Source of the DNA: Branchiostoma floridae
Taxonomy: Eukaryota; Chordata; Leptocardii; Amphioxiformes; Branchiostomatidae
Length of the DNA stretch: 64,000 nucleotides
Reading direction: 5' to 3'
Assembly: GCF_000003815.2 (NCBI RefSeq)
Contig: NC_049997.1
Coordinates: 14,484,666 to 14,548,665 of the forward strand
A model generated the notes under the pieces. The model was given only the letters and a program-made list of their open reading frames with translations, did not search any database and was not told the DNA's origin. Both the position numbers and the translations under genes were made by a program. Positions 53,601 to 64,000 of this stretch are shown here, piece after piece (position 1 is the stretch's first letter; every line of letters starts with the position of its first letter).

Positions 53601-56348
53601 TGATATGAAATTTATGATTTTTTTGCTGATTCTAACAAAAAATGCCATAACCGTAACATATCGAACTTTAACTTTAATGAAGGTCTTTCTTTCTCTCTTT
53701 ATATATGACTTTGAACATTGGACCGAAATGACTTTTCTAAACACGTAATTACTCTTTGTACTAGTTGTACAGTGCTCACTGCTGACAGCCCCTAACAACG
53801 GTGGAATGAATGGCGGCAATAACTACCAAGACGTAGTGACGTTCAGCTGCAATCTTGGATATGAGATCGTGGGAAGTTCAAGTGTAACCTGCCAAGCTGA
53901 CGCTACATGGAGTAATAATGTCCCAACCTGCACACGTATGAGAGAAAGTTTCTGTCTACTAAAATAGAAGAACTCTCAATGGCCAAGGATAATAATTAGT
54001 CACATATTTGGAACGCAGACGGCAATACCAATAAAAGAAATGGCAATTTAAAAAAATCTGTCATTCCAAAAGGAGTCCCTAGCTGCACTGTATGACACAG
54101 GATAGAGCTGTTATCTGTAATGACAGACCTGCATGTTTGTGAGAATAATCTAGATACACAATAGAATGATATTTTATTAGTTCCACTTAATCTTTATTAT
54201 TGTACCAGGCGTGCAGTGCCCGGCGTTGCAGTCCCCTACAAATGGTGGCTCGAGTGGCAGCAACTACTACCAGGACGTGATGAGCTTCACCTGTGACTCG
54301 GGTTACGAACTTGATGGCTCGGCAACCATAACGTGCCAGGCAGACCGCACGTGGACTGACAGCGCTCCAAGTTGTCCGCGTAAGAATCAATTTCATCTCC
54401 AGCTAGCCTTGTTGAAAATATTAAAAAGTCTTTCCTTTGTTCGAATTGATCTACTTAGCTATTAATGAATCGTTCCATCAGGTTGGTATTTTACAAGATG
54501 TCGTGGTTCGTTTATAGACAGGCAATACCAATCACCAGCCAACGTTTCTATGGCTCCTCAGAGTTATCTTCTATGAGGGTGTATATTCTTTGTATGAGGG
54601 TGATACAAGCTTAGCCATGTTTGGTACCACATTCTTGCGAATGCAATGTTATCTAGCAGTGAAAGATAAGTCAGTATAGCCACGAGGAAGATACCAAAGT
54701 GATTATAGAAAGGATTTGGTAGACAACAATACTTGTTGTATTGAAAGAACCATACTGTGAAGTTATCCGCCCAGCACTGCACTTTCAAGCATGTCGTACT
54801 TCAATTTTTAGGCGTACAGTGTCCACTACTAGCAGCTCCTGACAACGGTCAAAAGTCTGGCGAGAATTACTACCAAGACGTATTGACGTTCTGGTGTGAT
54901 CTTGGATACGAGCTGGTTGGACCTCCCAGCATGACCTGCCAAGCTGACAGAACATGGAGTGATATCGTCCCAACCTGCGCACGTATGGAACTTTAATTGT
55001 GTCTATTGAAACAGATGGACTTTCATTGACTAAGGATGATCATTACCTACATATTTAGAAAGAAGACAGCGATTCTATTAACAGAGACCACAGCTCATTG
55101 AAAATTGATTAAGGAATGACAGCTACCCTTATCTCCGAATTTTCAATTTTGTTTCGTTCTATTTGGCACAAGTAATTTATTTATAATCATCTATAATTTG
55201 ATTTCTGGTACCAGGCGTGCAGTGCCCAGCGTTGCAGTCTCCTACAAATGGTGGCTCGAGTGGCAGCAACTACTACCAGGACGTGATGAGCTTCACCTGT
55301 GACTCGGGTTACGAACTTGATGGCTCGGCAACCATAACGTGCCAGGCAGATCGCACGTGGACTGACAGCGCTCCCCGTTGTCCACGTAAGAATCGATTTT
55401 ATACTTATATTTAGGTATCAGAAGGACCATAAAAGGACTCCATTTGGTATCAGACATGTTCAAAGAACAATAGCGTTTAGTTGTCTATCCAACGATGGAC
55501 TTTAAAACATGTCGTACTTCATGTTTCAGCCGTACAGTGCCCACTGCTAGCAGCTCCTGACAATGGTCAAAAGTCTGGCGAGAATTACTACCAGGACGTG
55601 TTGACGTTCTGGTGTGATCCTGGATACGAGCTTGTTGGACTTCCCAGCTTGACTTGCCAAGCTGACAGAACATGGACTGGGAACGTCCCAACATGCACAC
55701 GTAAGACAGAAGTGTTCTGTCTAAAATGATCCGATACAGATAACTAGATAGTTGCGCCAATGATGACGATATTTTCATGTCGAATTAATTTTCCCCTGTG
55801 AAAGTCGGTACTGTTTATCAGGTACACATGTTGTAAATATAACCATGTTAAATGTGGTGCAATAGAACTCTTGACTGTATGAGAGTCTCTTTAAAGGCAT
55901 ATAATGCAAGGGAAATGTAGATAACAGCAATGGAAAAAGTATTTCGGTATATTTGTATAGTCTGATTACAACCTCTTTCCAAGATACTGTTTCGTCACGT
56001 CTAAAGCTTTTAATGATATGTATCCCAGGTGTGCAGTGCCCAGTGCTGTCGTCTCCTGTAAATGGCATTTCCAGTGGCTCCAACTTCTACCAGGACGTGG
56101 TGACGTCTACATGTGACCTAGGTTATGATCTGGTTGGAGATTCTAGTTCTACGTGTCAGGCAGACCGAACATGGAGCAGTAACACGCCATCATGTAACGG
56201 TAGGATACAATAGACATAGAGAAATCCAGTTTTACAAAATATTTTAGTCGATAAGATGACTCTAGAAGGATTTTTGTCAGAATGGTTGTAATTCACCACA
56301 AAATAACTTGTTATGAGATGTTCTTGTTTATCACACCTACTCACACAT

Positions 56349-56425
<77 letters not shown>

Positions 56426-59400
56426 CAAAATGATTTTTGCTTGTTTTGCTTAACCCATGGGCAATTATTATATGAAGAAAATATTCTTGCAGGAAGAAAA
56501 TGTAAAATAAAATTCAAGCAAAACGAGAAACTACAAAAAAAATTTCTAGGGATTCAATCATTAATTTTCATATTTTTTTCTTATAATGCAAGAAAAAAAT
56601 CTAGAAATTTCTATTTTTTTTTTAAAACCAGATTCAACTCTTAAGAAATACAAGAATTTTTGTCTTCCCTTTCTCCAAATATGACAGGACTTTCTTCCCA
56701 GAAGATAAATTTTCTGTGACTCACAAACACACACACAAATCTCTTACGCACACAGGGATGAAATATCTATGCTATTTCTATCGGTTTTGAGCATCCGATT
56801 TTTATTGTAAAAAACGATGCTTCATATAGAACGTTGACAATTCCTAAAACATCGCTGTACCTATACATGCTGGAAGCTAGCAAATTGTAAATTAACGATA
56901 TTATATGGCTGCGTAAGGAATTTACAAACTTTTCGCCAGAGTCCGGTCTCCAGACAAAACTATCTGGAAAAGGTCGCGTATTCTTTTTTAGGTTCCTATG
57001 TAAGTGCATTGATATTTAGCATTATTGGTCAATTGTCTGAAAATCCTGTCTATTGTTGTATTCTAAATGTATCAATGTACTTGCTGTATTGTGAACGTCC
57101 TTTTCCTTGTTGCCTGTATGCAGACATTGATGAATGTTCAGCCGCAAATGGAGGCTGTGACCATGTATGCAGCAACACAATGGGCAGTTTCCAGTGTTCC
57201 TGTGTGACCGGTTTCAACCTGAACGTAGATAGCTCCACATGTGATGGTAAGAAGCAAAGCATTATCTTACATACGGCAAGACTGTAAGTTTGGACACATG
57301 CATATATCAATTATCATGTAGTGCCATGTACTTGTAAGTCTCAAATCAGTGTTGAGGATTATGGCTTTAGCTGTGCTATCTTACAGCTATTTTATTTTCA
57401 GTCTTTTTAAGATCATTTAAGGGAATTTTCAGGTGGGAAAATACTTGTCTTGTAGGCAATGCATAACATTTTATGTGTTGTCCGTTTACATTTTACAGAC
57501 GTCGATGAATGCAACGTTGGAAATGACGTCTGTCAGCAGAACTGCAACAACATCATCGGAAGCTACTGGTGCTCTTGTGGAACTGGTTACAGGTTAAATA
57601 GCGACAGTCGCACTTGTGCTGGTGAGACACGGCATTGAATATTACAAAGGATTTAGTATTTCATAGATACGTATACAATTCATGCCCATTTGCCTGCAAC
57701 TAAGAGGGCTATTTGCCATGTTATAAGCCGGACAAACGGCTGGGAACCCGTCAAAGGTCTTGCTACTGAACCATATAACGTGTCACTAGGTAAAAGAAGA
57801 AACAAGAGAACAACACACCTTCTCAGCAACATTTTAAATGCAAGCACGATAATATTTCAGTATGTTTGTCATCTTTTTTTAAATACAGATGTGGACGAAT
57901 GTTCGGGTGCCAATGGTGGCTGTGCCCAGGCCTGTGCCAACACCATAAGCAGTTTTTATTGTTCCTGTGGAAATGGCTATAATTTGAATGCCAACGGATT
58001 TTTTTGTGACGGTGAGTAAATTTCATATCATGCAAGAAATAGTTCTGTGCTGCAAGAGGGCCAAAACGTCTGTCACTTCGTTCCTGACACAAAAGCTATT
58101 TATGCACCATCCCAAAATCACGACTATAGGCCAACACGTATAACTACCAACAAAATATCATCGAAAACCTACAAGGTACGCCGTTTAGACGTCAGACAGA
58201 CAGTCACACGTACTCAAAAATATAGCCCTCTTATCAAATGTAATACAACGTGTTTTAAAAGACCAGGTTGCATCATAATAAAATCACCCAGTAAACGAAG
58301 CTCGCGCAACACTCACTTGTCGGTTCTGGCAGCTGTTCTGCACACATGAGGTCTAAATATGGCTTAGAAAATAAACCAAATAGCCACTCTTCAAGAAATT
58401 CTACTAACATAGACATAGCAGATAAGACATGAGAGTTTGACTGCACATAAAAAGTAAATGATATATTCAATTAAACTCATGTTTGTTGATTCACATATTT
58501 TACTTCACAATCTTTTTTCTGCCTGTTGAATAAAAGTACGTTGGGTGAAAAATGTTTTCGTTTGATTTTGTACTTTTTGTCAATAGAAAAAAAGTACAGT
58601 TCTCAGTACTTAATCAAAGAAAATTAAAACATATTTATGATTTAATACAGACATCGACGAATGCTCCATTGGAAATGGTGGTTGCGGGCAAACCTGCACC
58701 AATCTTATCGGGAGTTTCCAGTGCTCATGTCAGAATGGGTACAGTCTGAATAGTAACGGATTTACTTGTGACGGTATGTGTCTTTGTTATTCCTTTTTAT
58801 TTGTTGATGACAATAAAATAGTACAGCAATCCATATTCATAGGCATTTCATACATGAAGCAATGTTTCGACAAGAAAAATACATTTACGAAAGTAAAATA
58901 CATTTACGAACGTGTCAGCTATCTTACTACAGCATTTCTCAGGATAGATGTACACAAGATTAGTTCAAAATATCGGAAGACAAATTTTCGTTTGCTCCAT
59001 GAAAAATGTCAATCAACGTCTTAAAACCAAAAGCCAATGACAGAGCAGCGTGTGCAATTTTATGAAGGCAAGAGTCGTCATAATTAGAAATATAGTCTAT
59101 CCATATTCTGAATACAACTTTAGACACTGCTTTTTTAGTCTTTAACCCTGCGAGACAAGTATGCATTTGGTTTTATTTATCTATCAATACAGACGTGGAT
59201 GAATGCACCTCTACCAACGGTGGCTGTGAGCAGACTTGTACGAACAGCATCGGGAGTTTTCAATGTTCCTGTGGGGCTGGCTACAGCATAAACAGTAATG
59301 GTTTTACTTGTGACGGTAGGTATTTCTGTTTTGGTATATTACGTTCTGTTTCGCAAATTTTACATGTTATGCTATGTTATATTATGACTTTAGTTAAAAA

Positions 59401-62400
59401 GGTAAATTATGAGTGTGCCTTTAGCTTTTCACTAATTGCGGAGTCTACCCAAAGGAAATCTCCTCACAGTCATCACCGTCTTAAAATCCGTTGTCTTCGT
59501 CATTATCATAGCCATCATTACTATTATATTACCGTTGTCATTATCATGGTGCTTCTACTATGATTTATTAGTCTCCACGTCTAGACGTAGAAAAAAACTA
59601 CAATGACGATATGTATGTAGCAATTTATAGTCTGGCATTTCCCGCTACTAACGCCTTGTACATTCCCCATATTTTTTCACCACAGATGTAGATGAATGTG
59701 CCTCTGGTAATGGTGGCTGTGAGCAGCATTGCACGAACAACATCGGCAGTTTTGATTGTTCCTGCTCTACCGGGTACAGATTGAATAGCGATGCATTGGC
59801 TTGTGATGGTAAGTTATGTCCGTCATTACGATAAAAATATTTTCTAGACTAACAAGTCACAAGTGCTGAATAAATTCGACATATGTCTCTTACAAGTCTT
59901 TAGTACATGGATTGATATGAAACATTCGGGCTCTTATTAACCCTAGCATCTGTTGATGCATGTTTTACTCACAATAAATACATATTGTTAACATACAGAC
60001 GTGAATGAGTGCGACACTGCAAACGGTGGCTGTGACCAGACTTGTACCAACTCCATTGGAAGTTTCCAGTGTTCATGTGGAATTGGCTACACCTTAAATG
60101 GCGATGGGTTTTCCTGTGATGGTGAGGAATATCTTTCTGTATTTTTCTGTCTTTTTGTTTCTTATTTTCTTAAATCAGCAAATCATTTTTTATTAGTATT
60201 GCTGTTTTACTTACTGTTAATGTTTCTTTTCTCTTTAGATGTCGACGAATGCCACACAGCAAATGGCGGATGCGAGCAGATGTGTAGCAACACCATTGGA
60301 AGTTTTCAGTGTGTCTGTGACAATGGTTATGTATTGAATGGAGACGGTTTCGCGTGTAATGGTAGGTAATGTGACGTTGGGTTTTAACGTTTACAATTTT
60401 TTTTTCGTTACAGCTTCTTTTCTTTCCTCTCGGACAAACCGTCAGTGATTTGTGGTATTTAGGGTCCCGTTTGGCCTAATGAATATCACCTTAAATATTA
60501 CAAAGTAAAGAAAACAATATGTAGGTATGAAAAACGGGAAAAGTCGGATCCACGGAAAAGAGCATGATTTACATTGCACAAAATAGGTTTTATGGTTGAA
60601 ATGGTTAAACGTATGTCACATTTATTTTGCATACACGTGACACCATTCAGAATATTTTTTTTAAATGTGTTATTTTCTTTTTATTCAAAGATATCGATGA
60701 ATGTGATACTGCGAATGGCGGCTGCGGGCAGATTTGCAACAACACCATCGGTAGTTTTGAGTGCCTCTGTCATCCTGGCTACATCCTGAATATCGACGGA
60801 TTTGCCTGTGATGGTTTGTATGATTTTGTAATATATACATAATGTAATATCTTTACTTGTTCCTCTATACCACATCATCCGAGGTTATATAATCGATTAA
60901 GTCGTTGCATTTTTTTGCTATTAGATATTGATGAATGTGAGACAGCAAACGGAGGCTGTGGGCAGTTCTGTACCAACACCATTGGTGGCTTCAACTGCTC
61001 ATGTGCGACCGGGTATAACATAAGTACGGACCAGTTTGCTTGTAACGGTAAGGGCTTTAAATGTTTTTCAATCATAGCTCGCTTCTTGCATGTTTTCAGG
61101 GATAACATTTTTTTTCTAACATAATAGTATGTATTGTTGGTCATCAAACAGACATACTTTGCCAGTAGAATAGCCTTCAATAGACTTAAGAGACAATAAA
61201 TGTAAGAGACATGCACACATCACATGATATGCTTGGGGACTAGAGAGATGATACCAAAGCGATTTGCTGTTTCTGTGCATATCTTATCCTACAGGATTTG
61301 ACCCCATGTCACGTCTGACTTGCTTGTCCACAACAACAACCTCCATCTCTGTTAGCTGGAAGAAGCCAGTTGCTCACATTATGGGTTACAGTGTTATGTA
61401 TATCCCAGTATCCGGTAAGTTTTTTTCTGTTTCCCTCCTTTTGCAGTTCTCTTCTCCTTTATTAACTTTGCGTTTAGAAATTATGACAAAGGTTTGATTC
61501 TATAGTTGTGCATAATACATAATGATTTTTTTCTGAACATCATAGAATTATGATATTCGTATAAACACTCTTTAACTCAATGTATTGATTTCACTAAAAT
61601 GTACACTAATGAACACTACAAGTATCTTCAACATTTGTTGTGCAATAAAGTTATGATATTCTTCTTTTGGCCACTGATTGGTAAAGTTAGTCATTTTATT
61701 ACATTCTTCCTGCTCAGGATTCTCCCAGTCTTCAGTGATGACAACGTTCCTGAGTCGTAATGACACCAATGCTACAATATCCGGCTTGTTCAGCGGGGTG
61801 CAGTATTCCCTCACGGTTCTTAGCTTTGGACTGTGGAATGATAGCGCTAACGCCGATGTAGAGTGCACTACTGGTAATTATGCTATTATATTATGTAGAG
61901 AAACATTAGATCAACAGTTAGGAATGTTTCACTAATTATCTAACTGGATGCTTAAATGAATTATAATTGAAAGAAACATATAAACCCTTGGAATGCACTA
62001 CCATTAAGTTATATTCGATAAAAACATTAATTGCCAAACATTGATGTTGTTTATCTCAAGAATTGTATTTCAAAAATCATCTTGATTTTTACAAAGGTCG
62101 GTAATCAGTGACTATTTTTGTCAGAACGTATGAACTAACCACCTATTTCAAATACAGACATGCCGCCTCCCATGAACTTCACCTTCAGCCACGTCACCGA
62201 GAATTCAGCCAATTTCCATTGGCAAAAGCCTGTCAGGGCTCAAGTGGTTGCGTACAGGGTGTGGCTGATAGACAAGGAAACAGCACTCACAGTTTCCACA
62301 CAGTATCTGCTTGACTCAGCGACTTCGACCGCTTTCACGTATCTAACTCCGGCTGCAGAGTACGTGGTGGCAATAACGTGCATCAGTCTCTCCGTCGAGG

Positions 62401-63862
62401 GACCGCAAGCAAGCGTAGCCATCATAACAGGTAAAAACTCAATATCTTATATTAATGAGACTGAATGAATATTCTGTGTGTGCGATTGCTACTTCTTTCC
62501 ATCGCACACATTTCCATATCGCTTATGAAATTCTGTTCCAATTGGTAACATCTATACGTCTACCTTACTAGGATTGCTGCCTTAACGTTTTCTTTAATAC
62601 AAACATTAATGTTGCTTATCTCAAGAGTTGTATATCGAAAGTCATCTTAATTTTTTCAAAGGTCGGTAATCAGCAACATTTTTTGTCTTGTACTTAACTT
62701 TTGAACTGACCACATATTTTAAATGCAGACCTGCCACAGTGTATTACATTAAACACATTCCATCTCTCATGACATTTTACTCAAATTGGTAACTTCTGAC
62801 ATTACACGTCTACTTTTCTAGACGAGTTGTAATCAGAGCCGCATTGAATCTGTATTGCACTGCTAATAGCTACTTGAAAGTACATGCTTTTCCTCAGTTG
62901 AGGATGAATGCGATACCTTTATATCTTGATACAAGTATGACGCCATTTTTTACATGTAAACGGCAGATACGGATCCTCCAAGGCAGCTGTTAGTGGACGA
63001 CATTAGGTACAGCAACCTGGCTCTGTCCTGGATCCCACCAGTGGCTAAGCTGTCGGAATACCAATTGACCTACAGCAGCGCAGAGCAACGTAGGGAACGA
63101 AGAGCACTCAGCTCTTTCACCCTTCCAGGAGACATCAGTAACTACTGGCTATATGGACTTGTTCCTGCAACTCAGTACACCATCAGCTTAACAGCGGTCA
63201 GCAGGTTTGGGAATAGTGGGACAATTGATCTAATGGCTACCACAGGTACGTTTAAGACTGAAGACATGCAAAACTTTCTTTACTTTTGCAACATCTATAA
63301 AGCTTTCATGTCAAGTAAAGAGAAACGACGATCACCTACTATCGAGATTGATGATTGTTTTAATGTCATACAGTATGTTTATTTATTTAATGTAGCAAAA
63401 ATATTAAAAGAAACTCTAGAAACTTCTCACATCATCATTAAACGACGAAGACGTCAACATTTTTGTTGTTAAACGTTATTCTACGCCACTACACGAATTA
63501 ACTGCCGACGTTTTAATAAATCTTCCACTTGACTTTTCTGAGGACAATACTGACTGTGGTTCTACTTCCCACTACTAATTGCAGAAGTGGAACTGGTCAG
63601 TATTGCCCCGAGGAAGGTAACATGAGGACTACCGCAATGTTAGCAGGTACAACGTTAATACCAAGTGTATTATATACTTCGATGAAACTATTCACGGATT
63701 CATTACTTTGTAATGTAAAGGTACGGACCCACCGACTGAGTTGAAAGTTGAGACCGTCTCCTCCAGCTGGCTGCACGTGGTATGGACTCCACCTGTTGCA
63801 GCTGTGATATCTTATGATCTCACGGTAACCGATGCTACAAGTCAGGAAAAGATACATATTAG
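43419..63862 (+). CDS. Gene B: paralog of gene A with PAN/apple head; 3' part beyond the window
   Basis: This is the whole-gene span within the window. Visible exons: signal peptide, PAN/apple-like, 13 sushi, 10 EGF, FN3 domains 1-3 and the first half of FN3 4. All joins are phase 1 until the last (phase 2), so a single frame runs through. From 53323 onward the exons equal those of gene A in length and order, and introns are also nearly identical (for example the 328-nt intron before the last sushi). The head is unrelated to that of gene A: no trefoil or lectin is seen and six 174-nt sushi exons are added. By homology the gene should continue into GAIN, PLAT and channel exons to the right of the window. 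Confidence 0.85.
44850..45330. repeat. Two-copy direct repeat, ~335 bp period, intron 1 of gene B
   Basis: 'gttggtggacgg.att' then 'ggcataatgatacaga.gga' and 'acagtaaataaag' occur at about 44850-44985 and 45187-45300. Between them lies a near-palindromic 'aaggacgttatatatacata' ... 'tatacagtccttgg'. There is no coding sequence. Confidence 0.6.
45450..45940. repeat. Interspersed repeat, copy 2 (partner at 1-345)
   Basis: It shares with the start of the window the ordered phrases 'tgaaatttggcac', 'tggccattttatgaccaaaa', 'acgtacacttttggctc' and 'catgtataatttttgtc'. Here it precedes the PAN/apple exon by about 1 kb; at 1-345 it lies about 5.7 kb before the trefoil exon. Confidence 0.6.
45957..46385. 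mobile_element. MITE-like element with ~90-bp terminal inverted repeats
   Basis: The left arm ('ctgtagatgcatttaagttc', then 'ggatttaatttcgcgggagc' and 'ttcgcggtggttttaa') is mirrored at the right end ('ttaaacccaccgcgaa', 'cgcgaaattaaattcccacg', 'aacttaaatgcatttacag'). The element is about 430 bp and non-coding. It is followed by ordinary intron DNA up to 46890. Confidence 0.75.
46891..47133 (+). CDS. Gene B exon 2: PAN/apple-like domain
   Basis: The 243-nt phase 1-1 exon encodes about 80 residues rich in cysteine: T-C-G-L-S-T-F, S-D-C-G-D-V, F-C-V-D-A-C-C-A-E-P-T-C-V-S-F-Q-Y-N and T-C-Y-L-K. The C-x(2-3)-C-C-A-x-x-P-x-C-x-x-F-x-Y-N...C-x-L-K pattern is that of PAN/apple modules, which bind proteins or sugars. 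A WSC-like fold is less likely. It is preceded by a clear TTTCAG and followed by GTAAGT. It takes the place held by trefoil plus lectin in gene A. Confidence 0.75.
47331..47356. repeat. (AATC)n microsatellite
   Basis: Six or more tandem AATC units in the intron after the PAN/apple exon. Confidence 0.85.
48232..50190. mobile_element. Possible ~1.95-kb transposon with short inverted ends, in a gene B intron
   Basis: 'ctcaatgaccgtaagtcatt' near 48236 is the exact inverse of 'aatgacttacggtcattgag' near 50161-50181. An inner palindrome 'ggggttccaggtaa' ... 'ggaacccc' lies at 49998-50037, and 'ttcacacctttacctgtcaa' at about 48914 is loosely related to it. No transposase frame of useful length is visible, so this would be a non-autonomous copy. 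The whole intron 47134-50433 holds no recognisable exon. Confidence 0.5.
50434..53071 (+). CDS. Gene B exons: sushi (CCP) domains 1-6, gene-B-specific 174-nt type
   Basis: Six phase 1-1 exons of exactly 174 nt lie at 50434-50607, 50967-51140, 51378-51551, 52079-52252, 52490-52663 and 52898-53071. They encode nearly identical sushi domains: Q-C-P-T-L-S-N-P-T-N-G-A-V-S, then Y-G-D-V-A-S-Y-S-C, G-Y-x-L-N-G-Y-S, T-C-Q-S-S-G-S-W-S and A-P-T-C. They are one codon longer than all other sushi exons in the window and have no counterpart in gene A. Exons 1 and 5 share the ending S-Q-T-A-P-T-C-A. The introns after exons 2 and 4 are almost identical. The array therefore grew by recent duplications of one or more exons at a time. 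Confidence 0.9.
51655..51880. mobile_element. Retroelement-like insert between sushi exons 3 and 4
   Basis: The ends are inverted relatives: 'tttcggtgtctgtcatcag' near 51674 and 'ctgataatggtgtctgac' with 'caccgaaacgttgg' near 51808-51840. The 'caccgaaacgtt' end resembles the 3' ends of Penelope-like or similar retroelements. The sister introns lack it. A longer-than-average frame (51619-51804) has no recognisable domain. Confidence 0.45.
53323..56199 (+). CDS. Gene B exons: sushi (CCP) domains 7-13
   Basis: Seven 171-nt phase 1-1 exons lie at 53323-53493, 53765-53935, 54209-54379, 54812-54982, 55215-55385, 55530-55700 and 56029-56199. They correspond in order to gene A sushi 1-3 (single copy here), 4, 5, 6, 7, 8 and 9. 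The four cysteines and tryptophan are intact in all. Differences from gene A are scattered substitutions, such as F-Y-G-G-M-L for S-Y-G-D-V-V in domain 7. The last two exons and their introns are nearly the same as in gene A. Confidence 0.9.
56340..56422. repeat. (CA)n microsatellite
   Basis: A long CACACA run with a few interruptions, in the intron between the sushi and EGF arrays. The rest of that intron (56423-57123) is AT-rich without exon signals. Confidence 0.9.
57124..61047 (+). CDS. Gene B exons: ten calcium-binding-type EGF domains
   Basis: Ten 123-nt phase 1-1 exons lie at 57124-57246, 57499-57621, 57889-58011, 58651-58773, 59193-59315, 59686-59808, 59999-60121, 60239-60361, 60691-60813 and 60925-61047. 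Each has D-[IV]-[DN]-E-C, six cysteines and the C-x-N-x(4)-[FY]-x-C-x-C hydroxylation pattern. Sequence is almost the same as in gene A. In EGF 2 the residue before the second cysteine is V (D-V-C) where gene A has G. In EGF 3 gene B has A-N-T-I-S-S-F-Y where gene A has T-N-T-I-S-I-F-Y. Gene B lacks the piggyBac-type insert after EGF 10. Confidence 0.92.
61295..63862 (+). CDS. Gene B exons: FN3 domains 1-3 and first half of FN3 4
   Basis: The exons are 61295-61414, 61718-61873 (FN3 1), 62158-62430 (FN3 2), 62967-63245 (FN3 3) and 63721-63862 (first half of FN3 4, ending in phase 2 at GTAAGC). Lengths equal those of gene A (120, 156, 273, 279, 142). FN3 motifs are V-S-W-K-K-P, F-H-W-Q-K-P, L-S-W-I-P-P and V-V-W-T-P-P. 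FN3 3 keeps the R-R-E-R-R motif (63089-63103). The second half of FN3 4 is expected just right of the window. Confidence 0.88.
62657..62755 (+). pseudogene. Relict FN3 exon start in gene B (same as 21460 in gene A)
   Basis: 'aaaggtcggtaatcagcaac' and the acceptor-like 'aaatgcagacctgccac' repeat the border of FN3 exon 2 (62095-62170), but no FN3 coding sequence follows ('agtgtattacattaaacac'). Confidence 0.6.
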
Positions 63863-64000
63863 GTAAGCTTTCTGCCTTTATGCAAGATGATATAACCTAT
63901 GCCATGATTCTTATACAAAGATCTGTATCTGCACACACACCCTTCGAAGTAACACACCAGCTTAATGGACTTCTACGTAACTAGTGTTACTTCTGTCTGT

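Noticed and set aside
56156-56428. Minus-strand frame with a V-C-V-C run
   Set aside because: A by-product of the CA microsatellite.

Overview
This is eukaryotic genomic DNA from an invertebrate deuterostome, most probably a cephalochordate (amphioxus, Branchiostoma). The evidence is short introns of a few hundred bases with GT-AG borders, phase 1-1 modular exons, assembly gaps of N, many small foldback transposons, and a very large multi-domain polycystin-1-like gene followed by a head-to-tail paralog. The species call is inference.

Layout. 1-6015: no recognisable gene; tandem repeats, tRNA-derived sequence and foldback elements. 6016-36995 (+): gene A, about 52 visible exons and roughly 3,170 codons, lacking only its 5' end. 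Domain order: trefoil, C-type lectin, nine sushi (CCP), ten Ca-binding-type EGF, four fibronectin III, a Ser/Thr-rich linker, GAIN with a GPS motif, first transmembrane helix, PLAT, further membrane helices, the polycystin extracellular (TOP) domain, an ion-channel-like module and a C-terminal coiled coil. Two ~0.9 kb TTAA-flanked (piggyBac-type) non-autonomous elements sit in its introns. 36996-43200: intergenic, with possible poly(A) signals, a tRNA-like unit and a four-copy tandem repeat of about 0.5 kb. 43419-63862 (+, runs off the right edge): gene B, with a signal-peptide exon, a PAN/apple-like exon, thirteen sushi, ten EGF and the start of the FN3 series.

From the seventh gene-B sushi onward the paralogs match exon for exon and nearly base for base, introns included. 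Upstream they differ completely: trefoil plus lectin in A, apple plus six extra Ser/Asn-rich sushi in B. The locus therefore looks like a tandem duplication in which a long adhesive stalk and membrane module was kept (or homogenised by gene conversion) while the ligand-binding head was exchanged.

The products should be very large cell-surface receptors or channels. The head would bind carbohydrate or protein, the sushi/EGF/FN3 stalk would project it, the GAIN/GPS would lie next to the membrane, PLAT would be cytoplasmic, and the C-terminal channel module with its coiled coil could pair with a polycystin-2-type partner. Only gene A shows the membrane half here; gene B is expected to continue beyond the window.
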